NCBI RefSeq assembly: GCF_037392515.1
Contig: NC_090295.1
Location: forward strand, 24,902,501 to 24,966,500
Direction: 5' to 3'
From: Haliotis asinina
Taxonomy: Eukaryota; Mollusca; Gastropoda; Lepetellida; Haliotidae
Length of the DNA stretch: 64,000 nucleotides
The first letter of the stretch is position 1. Every line of letters starts with the position of its first letter. Shown here piece after piece: positions 49,601 through 61,600 of this stretch. The translations under genes and the position numbers were made by a program. A model generated the notes under the pieces. The model saw only the letters and a list, made by a program, of their open reading frames with translations. It did not search any database and had not been told where the DNA came from.

Positions 49601-52600
49601 TTAGTTTGGTTTTTTCCCTAGCGATGTGCTCGTCGATTTCGTTCAGTTTCCCCATGTTGTTCACGAGTTCTCCACGCACGCGTTTCACGGCTTCGTCTAA
49701 GCCGCGCAGTTCCCTTACCGGAAAGTCAAACCCCGGTAACGGTTTGTCCCAGTAGGTGCTCAACAGTTTTTCTATGCTGTCCGAGGCTTCTGTAGCACGC
49801 TGCGGTGTCATTTCATCTCTAGTGGTGAGGTGGGATCTGGTAGCTTGCAGATCTTCAACAACGGCCTTAGGTATTGCACCACCGTAATCATGCATGTTTA
49901 GATGTTCACGGATAAATTCAACACCATAGCGTCTGGCTAGAGTTGATAAGGCCAGTGGTTTTTTATTGCGCTTGTTAACGAGGTCAACCTCTGGTTTAGA
50001 CTTAAGGCGTAGAACACCCTTTGTATCAATAAAAAAATTATCAATGTATCGACCCTGTGGATTAACGTAGTTTTTATCACTTCTTAAACTTTCGTAATAA
50101 TCATCTACCGTTGTTGCCAAAAGTTCTTGGTTCAATGATGAACTAGTAAATGAGGTCTCCTGCTCATCATATGCCTGGGCACTAGCGCCCGGTATCTCAT
50201 CCATAGGTATGTCTTCATCCATTAGTATTTAAATATATTTTATTTATATATAACAATGTACGGTAGAAAATTAGATCCTTTCAGAAAATTGAGAGAGCCA
50301 TTAGGTGCCAGAGCCGTGCGACAGTCGGTGACCATCACCAACAACCCCAGCAAGATAGACCAGAATCAAACTCTGCTGGTTAGATTTCCAAACCTTGGTG
50401 AGAATGACCTCATTGTACCAGGCACTGTTCGACTGGCGTTCAATATCACGTTGACCTCCGACAACGACAAACGCGAGCTAGTGCGGAACGTGGGTCGAGC
50501 TATCATCAAGAAAACGACCGTCAAGATCAGCGGTAACGAGGTACTGAGCATCGACGACAGCGACGTGTTTCACTGCTACAAGGATCTCTGGAAAAGCGAG
50601 AGAGAACGAGTCAATGATGTGTACCAGGGTATCAGCAAATCAACCCGGGCGCGCATAGGGTATGTCTTCACGACAGACCAGCAAGACAAGCTATCGGACG
50701 GTGAAAAGGCTATCGCTCTAGCATACGGGAATCGATTCTGCGTGCCGCTCGACTTCGAGTTGCTCACGGGACACGCGCCGTTTTACCAGGCCGCGCTGGG
50801 TGATAGGCTCGAATACGAGCTCACGTTTAACGACTATAGTAAAGTAGTGCGTACGCCGAACGGTGATGAGGCCAGTTATGCCATAGACAACATCTCTCTG
50901 GAGTTCGACATGGTCACTAGCCCGGAGCTGGCCAGGCAGGTTCGAAGCCAGTACTCTGGGAAGATGGCTATCCTGTACGATCGCGTACTGAGACATAGAT
51001 CAGTCGTGCGAGATAAGAGCGACACTGTGTGGAATATCAACCTGAACGTGCCGGCGCGATCGATGAAAGGTATCCTGGTCGTCCCCGTGGAGGATTACGA
51101 TCCATTCCGGAGGGACAGCGAGAAGTTTTTCAACCCCGAGATTGAAAAGGTGGAAGTGACCATCGAGGGCGTGCCCAACCAGCTGTTTAGTCATGGTATG
51201 AGACCACACCAGCAGTGGGATGAGATAAAAAAGCTACCAGTGGGGGATTACATAACAAAGGACCTGGACCTCGGCTCTGTGCAGATCGGTGAATACCTGA
51301 CCACCAAATACGCCCTATGGTTGGACATGCGATCCACGGATGATGATAAACTGCACGGTAGCGGGCGTCGTATAGATAACGGCAGCGAAGGGATAACCAT
51401 CCAGATTAATAAGAAGGCCCAAACCGCTGGTAAGTTGAAATTATATTTGTACGTAATTATGGACGCGCAACTTAATATAGACAATGGGAGATTTGTGCAA
51501 GCCATCTACTAGTGGGGGAGACCCCCTGGGGTTACCCACTGACCCACACTGCGCTATCATATGCGGGCAGACTGGCTGTGGGAAGACCGTTTTCGTGTTG
51601 GATATGTTGGAGGGTTACTACAAGGATGTGTTCGATAACATCGTTATCATGTGCCCTACTCTGAGCATGAATAAAACGTACGCGCGACCTTGGGTGATGA
51701 CGGACCCGGACGTACACAAAATCGACCCTGGAACACGCCTGCAGGACTGGTTGAAAGCTCTTCACGAGAAATTTAAAGGGGAACCGACGCTGTTTATACT
51801 GGACGACTGCAGCGCTAATCGCGAGATAACAAAAAAGAGAGACATGCTATCGTACCTGGCCTTCTCCGGCCGGCATGCAAATCACAGCGTCTGGGTGCTA
51901 ACGCAGAAGTTCAACTCGGTGTTGAAAGACCTCAGGGAGCAGACGCGATGGGTGGCCTTATTTCACTGCAAGGACAGGGATTCGTTTGAGGAGTGTTTGA
52001 GAGAGAACGATGTGATGAGTAAATTAGAACGGGAACGGGTGAAGAAACAGCTCGCTGAAACTAAACACGCTAAGCTCGTTCTAAAGACCGACCAACCAGT
52101 AGCATATATAGTATGCTAAGCAAAGCTAAGCAAAGCTAAGCTAAAGCTAAGCAAAGCTAAGCAAAGCTAAGCAAAGCTAAGCAAAGCTAAGCATATAGCT
52201 ATGATATTTGAAGTATTTGTCGTGTGCAACTTAACTTTCATTTCTCTGTGTTTTGTCTGTATCGGGTATTATATAGTTAAAACTAAATCTTACTTGTTAT
52301 ATTATAAGATGGAGTGTGAGGAATTGCTCGAACAATTGTCGTTGGAGGGTTCCCCCAGTGGGGGTGTGGGGGATTCCCCCAAGCGAGAGAAACTGGTGGC
52401 GTTGGCTGTTGGCGGCAAAGCCAAACATTACTTTGGAGACTACACTCCGGATAAAATTAACAAAATGTCAGCCGAAGAAATCGATAAGCTGTACGCTAGA
52501 TACGAGTCCCGGCTCGGAGCAGAAATGACAAAAACAATAGGATCGGCTATGACCCAGATATACACCGGTATTGTGTCACATTTCCTTCCCATTCCACCAG

Positions 52601-55600
52601 AGCGCCGACTTTACCTGTGGGAGGACCTCGAGAAAGACCCTTTTATCGAACACGCCGTGAGCTCTATCAGCTGCGGGCTGTACCACAAATATGGTATGTT
52701 GTTGGCTCCAGTGACGGCGGCGATTATCACGGCAAAACATTGCCAATTTGAGAGAAAGAATAATAATAATAGTATAGATGGATGCTGCACAGGAAACCCC
52801 AGTGAGTCCCGAGGTGACGGAACCAGTGAGTCCCGAGGTGACGGTGGAGACCACTTCAACAGTAACCAGACAGAAGAATCCTAAGAGAGTAGCTGCCGGT
52901 AAAAAACGGTGGTGTAACCAACATAAAGTGACCAACCCAACCCGACTGTTGTTGGCTGTAGGTGTAACTGCTGCCTTGGCTATCTCGTGGTTATATACAC
53001 GTGAGGGAAACCCTCACCGTGAGGTGGTACCTGAGGTGGTAACCCCCACTGTTGGGGGTACCCCCACCGTCGACCCGCATATCATGTTATAATTTTAATA
53101 TTTTATATCATATACATAATGTCTGAGGGGAAAACGTTCGTCAACGACGCATACCACGCCACAGTGGTCGCCAGTCTAGCAGTAGGGTACGCTCGGTTGA
53201 CTAAAATGGTGCTTAAACAACCAACTATCAAGCTAGATTTCAACCTGCAGGATATGGGTATGCTTATAATGAACCTTGGTATGGCGATGGCCACAAAAGA
53301 CATCCTAGTAAAACAAGGAATAATACCTGATAATATAATGAAATAAATATAGGGATGGCCACGATAGCTATGATGGTCGGTGGGGCGTTAGTGAATGCCC
53401 TGGCATTTTCCGGGAGTAATTACCTCTTCTCGAAACTACGAGATGATCACGCGGCTGAAATACAGGAAGAAAGGAAGCGACACGATCTCGCTACTGAGAA
53501 ATTACAAAGAGCACAGGACGAGTACGTTAAAAAACGCCTCCAGAGGATCGATTTTATTAATGAACAGCTCAAGCGTGAAAACCATGCCATTAAAACATTC
53601 TACGATGTCGATGAAGCAATGAAAGAATACTATCTACTAACTGGTAAACAATTGGAACCGCTCAATAAACCCACACTCGCTCAGTACTACACACCATCCA
53701 AGGGACAAATGAATCGTGAACTGGGCTTCATAGTGTTGGGTATAGCAGCTACTGCGTTGGTTGCAAAGCAATTAAACTAAAATACCTATATAAGTAAACA
53801 TGAGACCCGCTCCATACCGATGCGAATATATACTTATGGGGAAGACCGAGGCCTGTGGTAGGAAATGCAGGAATCAGGGGTTCTGTTGTTTCCATATGGG
53901 AAGTCCTAACTACACGTGTTCTGTGTGTGGTATCGGGGTTAAAGGGCACTACTGTTTATGTAAAGCTCACGGAGCGAACGTAGTCAGACATCAACTCATA
54001 TACGAGAATAAAAAAGACTACATAAAAGAACGTAGGCGACTGCTCAAGATAGCCACTTAAGAGTTACCTCCCCTTACTGTGAACCAATTAGACATTGGTT
54101 CTCTTAGGTGTAAACACGATGTCTACTGTGCGCGAGCTCAAGCGGGTCGCAAAGCAGAGAGGTGTGATCGGGTATTCTAGAATGCGGAAGCCAGCATTGT
54201 TGAGATTACTAGGTTTAGAAGTCCCTCCTACGGTAAAACAATTAAAAGCTCAAGCAAAACAGCTTGGACACACGGGTTATTCACACCTGGGGAGAGCCGG
54301 GTTAACCGCATTGTTATCACATGCCCCCGTAGCAAAACCTCCCACTGTAAAACAACTGAAAACCGAGGCACACGATTTGGGTTTAGGCGGGTATTCCCGT
54401 ATGAGGAAACCACAGCTCGTAGAATTATTACAACAGAATAGAGCTGTTGACCTGCAGTTCGTTCGCACTGAGCGCGCTGTAGGCAACTATTTGAGAGGTT
54501 GGCGCATGCTCGTCGATAGAAACATAGACATTACAGATATCAAGCCTCTGATAGCTGATAAGGTCAACCAGGAACTAAATAACCTAGGAAGTATCAAGTT
54601 TCAGATCACGGTGAAAATGTCGCTCGATAAGGAGGGCACCACAGGGGTCACTGAGTATGTTCAACCTTACTTCCGAGGCAAACAAGAGGTCGTCACACAT
54701 ACAGAGACCATTGACGCATCAATCGATAATAGTTTTCAGCAGATACGAGAATACCTAGAACGCTACACGCACATGGGGTCCGGGTGGGCTGTAGATAAAA
54801 TCGATAACGTCTATCTAGATATAGCTAACTACGTGCCGTTCAGAGGCGGGTCATACCTAGCCTTGTCTCCCTACTATAAGAACAAACAAGCCATAGTAAA
54901 CGTTAAGAATAGAGGAAACGATTGCCTGAGGTTAGCTATCAGGTCAGCCTTATTTCCAGCTGCCACTAATCCGAACAGGCCTTCTAATTATCCACAGGAC
55001 GATGGGCTCAACTGGGATGGTATAGATGAACCCACCCCAATATCCCAGATCACTAAAGTAGAAAAACAGAATAATCTGGCTATAAATGTCTTTGGACACG
55101 AAGGTAACACAACAATAGTACACAGGGTCAGCCCGGTGAAGGATCGCCAAGTTATTAATTTATTCATGATCAAGCGAGGTGAAACGTATCACTACACGTG
55201 GATAAAAAATCTCAGCCGGTTGTTGCACGACCAGTCGAAACACGTTGGGGAAAAACACTTTTGTGTACGATGCCTACACGGTTTCAGTCGGGCTGATTTA
55301 TTAGAATCCCACCGGGAGGATTGCCAAGGTGTGGGGCAGACGGCCATACGAGTCGACATGCCTAAGGAAGGTGAAAATATCCTAAAATTCGACAATCACA
55401 AGAATCAAATGTCTGTGCCTTATATCATATACGCCGACTTCGAAGCCTTGGTGGTAGGGGAATCATCCCCCACACCCCCTAGTGGTGGGAGTTTCACCCA
55501 CAAGACACAAGAGCATATAGCCTGCGGTTTTGGATACATCGTCGTCCGTTGTGACGGGGAAACGAAAGCTCCGGTAGTGTATAGGGGTCCTGACGCGGCT

Positions 55601-58600
55601 GAAAGGTTTCTAAAGTGCTTGCAGGAGGAAGAAAAAATTATTAGGAATGCATTGTATAGAATCGCTCCCATGCGTATGACCAGAGCCGACAGGCTAGCTC
55701 ACACTAGTAGCACTAACTGTCACGTGTGTGACTCACCGCTTAACGGTGATTCGGTGAGAGATCACTGTCACATAACTGGTAAGTATAGAGGCGCCGCTCA
55801 CAGCGCGTGCAACCTCAAGCTTAAAATCAACCCTAAGACAATAAACATCCCCGTTGTCTTTCACAACTTGAGAGGGTACGACTCACACTTGATCATGCAG
55901 GCCATCGCGAAAATCGATGGTAATATATCGTGCATCCCCAACAACATGGAGAGATACATCTCCTTCAGCTTAAACGGACTTAGGTTCATTGACTCGTTTC
56001 AATTCCTCCTGTCGTCACTCGACAGTCTGGTCAAGGCTAACAATACCTTCCCTATCACCGATCGATACACAGACGTCGAGACTAGACCCCTGCTTATGAG
56101 GAAGGGTGTGTACCCCTATGAGTACATGGATAGTTGGGTCAAGTTCACCGAGACCAGACTACCCCCTATTGACTGCTTTTATAGCAAGCTGAATGAGGCG
56201 TCCGTCTCACGAGATGATTACTCGCACGCGACTAACGTATGGAATAAACTGGGTTGTAAGAACCTGGGTGATTATCACGACCTGTACTTGAGGACAGATG
56301 TACTGCTGTTAGCCGACGTGTTCGAGACGTTTCGGCGGACATGTTTCAAGCAGTATAAACTCGACCCCGCATGGTATTACACCAGCCCAGGTCTGTCGTG
56401 GGACGCCTTGCTTAAAAAGACCGGAGTTAATTTAGAATTGCTCACAGATTACGACATGCACCTATTCATTGAGAAAGGCTTGCGAGGTGGGATTTCCATG
56501 GCATCCAAACGATACGCTAAAGCAAATAATCAATACGTGAAAGGTTATGATCCTAACAAACCAACCAATCACATTCTCTACCTCGACGCAAATAACCTGT
56601 ACGGCTGGGCCATGAGCCAGTATCTACCTACAGGGGGATTCGAATGGGTACCCCACGTTGATGTTATGAGCATTGCACCAGATTCGAACAAAGGTTATAT
56701 CCTCGAGGTTGATTTAGAGTATCCCAAGGCATTACACGCATCGCACAACAGCTATCCCCTTGCACCCGAACGTATGAGGGTTAACCCAGACTGGATGTCT
56801 GAGTATCAACATAACTTGTCAGGTGGTCGTGTGACAGACGTTGAAAAACTCGTGCCTAACTTAATGAATAAGACCAAGTACATCGTTCACTATCGCAACC
56901 TACAGCTGTACCTGTCGTTGGGTATGAGGCTGGCTAAAATACACAGGGTGCTCATGTTTGACCAGAGCCCATGGATGGAGCCCTACATCAGAATGAACAC
57001 AGACCTACGAAAAAAAGCCACCAGTGATTTCGAGAAAAATCTCTACAAGCTCATGAACAACTCGGTGTTTGGTAAGACTATGGAGAACCTGAGGAAACGC
57101 GTGACCGTGAAGCTGGTTAGATCTAGTGAGGAAGACAAGCTCAGGAAATTGATAGCCAGTCCGGCATTCAACCGTAGCAAGATATTCACAGACGACCTGG
57201 CTGCCCTACACATGAAGAAAAGCCACATAAAATTCAACCGACCTGTTTACGTGGGGATGAGCATCCTAGATTTATCCAAACACCTGATGTACGACTTTTA
57301 CTACAACGAGCTCAAGAAACAATACGGCGACAGGTGCGAAGTGCTGTACACTGACACGGATTCCCTGCTGATGGAGATTCGAACCGAGGACGTGTACGAG
57401 GACATGAAAAAACACATCGATTTATACGACACCAGCGACTACCCTAAGACCCATGCCATGCACAGTACGGTAAATAAAAAGGTCCTAGGTAAGATGAAGG
57501 ACGAGTGTGCTGGCACGCCCATAGCCGAGTATATAGGTTTGAGGCCTAAGATGTACTCCATACTGAAAGCCGACAATAGCGAGATCCGGAAGGCTAAGGG
57601 AGTTAAGAAGTATGTGGTGAAACAACACATCAAACACGCCAGATTCAAGGAAGCCCTGTTCAAGACCCGTACCTTTAGACATAAAATGAACACACTTAGA
57701 AGTGATGGACACAAGATATACGGACTGACTATAAACAAGACGTCCCTATCGCCTATGGACACGAAACGTTGGATAGCTATTGATGGGATAAACACATACG
57801 CGTATGGACATGAAAAAATTTGAGTCTATTTACTACAGCCCGCGTGGGTACTGGAAAGGAGCTAGCGCAGTAGATAAGCTAGCTAAACTAGCGCGAGTAC
57901 CCCCGGAGGAAGCCAAAGCGTGGCTTGAAAAACAAGCCCTGTGGCAGATCTATTTGCCTGCACCACGCTACGTACCTAGAAGGAGGTTCGGTATTAACAT
58001 ACCTAATAGCATTCACCAGGCAGACCTACTGTTCCTACCCCACGATAAGAGGTACAAGTATGCCTTAACCGTAGTGGACGTAGCCAGTCGTTACAAGGAA
58101 GCCGAACCCTTGACCACGAAAGATTCGGCCCAGGTAGCCAGAGGATTTGAACGTATATACAAACGCAGCCCGCTGACGTGGCCAACAGAGCTGCAAGTTG
58201 ACCCCGGACGGGAGTTCATGGGTGCCGTGTCACAACTGCTAGCCAAACACGATACAAAGGTCAGGCGTGGCACGGCCGGAGCCCATCGCAGCCAAGCCAT
58301 AGTTGAGAGATTTAATAGGACTTTGGCTGAGCGCTTGTTCGGCTATCAGTATGCTAGGGAGATGACCACCCCTGGAAAACGATCGACTGAATGGGTCACG
58401 AGGTTACCCAAGGTGGTGTCGGCAATCAACCATGAAGTCACCCGTCTCACCGGTAAGAAACCGGCAGACGCTATCAAACTAAAATCAATAGTTGCAGAGT
58501 CGGCCGCTCCATTGCGTGGGAAGGAGAAACAGATACCAGATAGGGCCCTAGTGAGGTATCTATACCAGCCGGGGGAACACGAGGGTGATAGCCGTAAGCG

Positions 58601-61600
58601 AGCCACCGATCCTATATGGTCAGTCAAAACTTACAACATAGATAAAGTGGATATGAAAGCCGACGAACCTAACTTGTACTACTTGAGGGGTGGGCCGGGT
58701 AGGGGGTTTGTAAGAGAAGAATTATTGATCGTACCGTACGGCACAGTGTTACCGCCTGCCAAGTCACGGTAAACGTGATGGCGTAGCTTTGTAGTAGGGG
58801 CAATAATAGCAAGAGCTAATGGTCCCACCAAAGCCTCATTTAGTAAATGAGGCTTTTTAGAGGGGTTTTTTGAAAAGTGTTTTCGGACTATCATTCCCTA
58901 TACTACTCATCAAACACATCCAACATATGTCATATTTGGGATTTCACTTTCTTAGTAAAGTACAAATTCTAGTACTTTTTTCGGTTGAGTCCCATCCGGG
59001 ATTCGAACCCGCACCCTCAGAGTTAGGCACCTAATCGCCAGCACACAAAGTCAGCCACCTAGCCTGCTCAGCCACCGCGACTTCCACTGGCTGAGCAGGC
59101 TAGGCGGCTGACTTTGTGTGCTGGCGATTAGGTGCCTGACTCTGAGGGCTGACTTTGTGTGCTGGCGATTAGGTGCCTGACTCTGAGGGTGCGGGTTCGA
59201 ATCCCGGATGGGACTCAACCGAAAAAAAGTACTAGAATTTGTACTTTACTAAGAAAGTGAAATCCCAAATATGACATATGTTGCATTTGACCACTTTCTA
59301 AATGGCACCGTGTAATCATCAAACACATCATCCACAATGTATCAGGTCCATGCTACAATGCAGAACTTTACTGGGGTGACTTCATGAAGCATGTCAATAC
59401 AGATGTTAGCTATGATTGAAGATTGGTTCACCGAAGAGAGAGGTGTGCCTCAGAACCCTAAGATGACAGACAGTGTTCGTGAAAATGAGAAACACATTGC
59501 GACAACAAAGTGGTTTCAGATAAGAGTTCAAAAAAAGAACAACTTCACATCAGTCAGCTGAAGATGAGAGCAGTGATAAATGCCATATAACACTTTTTGA
59601 GCCCATTTATCAACTGAATGCTTACGGTTCACTCAGACAATGTGACAATGCCGTTCTATGTAAACTGCCATAGATCACAAGATCACCAAGGCTACTCCAG
59701 CTCGCCTTCCATCTATCGCAGATGAGTTAAACATTTGGTTGAAGGCATGTGTTAATGTGTGAAGAAGGTGTTAAGCAGATGCTCTATCCTGTCTACCTCA
59801 ACTGTCGCCAACAGAATAGATCCACACACAGGCAATCCATCTCATCAGAAGAGCAGTAGGATCTCCCCTCATTCGCAATAAGGACAACAGTTAACTGCAG
59901 ACATTCATCTCATCAGTGCCAGACCCTCAAGCCTTGACAGTGATTGCCCTGTGCATATCATGGGAAGGATTAAACGTATGCGTGTTCCAGTCTCTGGTTC
60001 TACTACCTCGAGTGTTATCGAAGATCAAACACACTCAAGTACCTAGTCATCCGCTTGTCAGCAGAGATGATCATAGAAGTCCGAAGAATGACAATATCAT
60101 GCTGGATGAGAGCCACTACACCATTTTGTTGACTGGTGTCAAATGGTATTGTACATCTACTGACAAACCTGCAAAGATGATCAGGACAAACCAGAATCTG
60201 AACCCACAGTGACAGGTGTCTGTTGCCATTATATTGAAAATATGTATACACTTTGTCAGTCTGTTTTAAGTGGATAATTTGATAAAAAGAAATGCCATTG
60301 CGGTTTGACATATGATGTATTTTGTTTGCTAGGTTCTCATTCCCAAACTGAAGGAAACTGACCCCAATCCGAGTGTGACCATCAGTGTGCTGGCTGCAAT
60401 CGGAGAACAGGCACAGGTAAATATTGGGCACTTTTCATGCCAGTAAACCATGACATACAGCAATATATAAGTCTTGTATACATAAACCACTATACATGGA
60501 ACAGTCTTACTTGCCATTAGTAGACAGGTTTAAACAAGCCTTGTTGTGTCAGAAGATGTCAGCTTTGGTATGTACAAAAATATCAGCTTGGGTATATTAT
60601 GAAGTATTACCTTGGGTATGTTATGAAGATATCAACTTGGGTATCTTATGAAGTAATCAGCCTGGGTGTGTTATGAAGATATCAACTTGGGTATCTTATG
60701 AAGTAATCAGCCTGGGTGTGTTATGAAGATATCAACTTGGGTATCTTATGAAGTAATCAGCCTGGGTGTGTTATGAAGATATCAACTTGGGTATCTTATG
60801 AAGTAATCAGCCTGGGTGTGTTATGAAGATATCAACTTGGGTATCTTATGAAGTAATCAGCCTGGGTGTGTTATGAAGATATCAACTTGGGTATCTTATG
60901 AAGTAATCAGCCTGGGTGTGTTATGAAGATATCAACTTGGGTATCTTATGAAGTAATCAGCCTGGGTGTGTTATGAAGATATCAACTTGGGTATCTTATG
61001 AAGTAATCAGCCTGGGTGTGTTATGAAGATATCAACTTGGGTATCTTATGAAGTAATCAGCCTGGGTGTGTTATGAAGATATCAACTTGGGTATCTTATG
61101 AAGTAATCAGCCTGGGTGTGTTATGAAGATATCAACTTGGGTATCTTATGAAGTAATCAGCCTGGGTGTGTTATGAAGATATCAACTTGGGTATCTTATG
61201 AAGTAATCAGCCTGGGTGTGTTATGAAGATATCAACTTGGGTATCTTATGAAGTAATCAGCCTGGGTGTGTTATGAAGATATCAACTTGGGTATCTTATG
61301 AAGTAATCAGCCTGGGTGTGTTATGAAGATATCAACTTGGGTATCTTATGAAGTAATCAGCCTGGGTGTGTTATGAAGATATCAACTTGGGTATCTTATG
61401 AAGTAATCAGCCTGGGTGTGTTATGAAGATATCAACTTGGGTATCTTATGAAGTAATCAGCCTGGGTGTGTTATGAAGATATCAACTTGGGTATCTTATG
61501 AAGTAATCAGCCTGGGTGTGTTATGAAGATATCAACTTGGGTATCTTATGAAGTAATCAGCCTGGGTGTGTTATGAAGATATCAACTTGGGTATCTTATG

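Larger units (their letters stand above)
44658..58907 (+). mobile_element. Complete Polinton/Maverick element, 14.25 kb
   Basis: Terminal inverted repeats of about 187 bp (44658-44844 and 58720-58907) begin AGTAGTATAGGG. The flanks read CATCA(A) on both sides (44653-44658 and 58908-58913), a 5-6 bp target duplication; 6 bp is usual for Polintons, and one A seems shared or lost on the left. Thirteen genes, all open and without introns, cover nearly all the interior: a mostly minus-strand left half with virion-type proteins and a plus-strand right half with capsid-like protein, packaging ATPase, small proteins, protein-primed DNA polymerase and integrase. The TIRs differ at about seven positions, suggesting a moderately recent insertion. 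No adenain-like protease is visible. It lies in a 16.7 kb MTOR intron, inside DIRS-like copy D. Confidence 0.95.

Noticed and set aside
49141..49755. 204-codon plus-strand open frame
   Set aside because: Antisense shadow of the 388 aa coiled-coil protein; Ser/Arg/Pro-rich from its coiled-coil codons.
52201..52308. N-terminal extension of the RGD-bearing Polinton gene as certain coding sequence
   Set aside because: It is open and hydrophobic, but recalled relatives start near the second Met; kept only as an alternative start.
58985..59215. Functional tRNA genes
   Set aside because: A and B boxes are present, but the acceptor stem pairs poorly, the anticodon arm is not clear, and the units lie in a foldback repeat; a SINE head is more likely.
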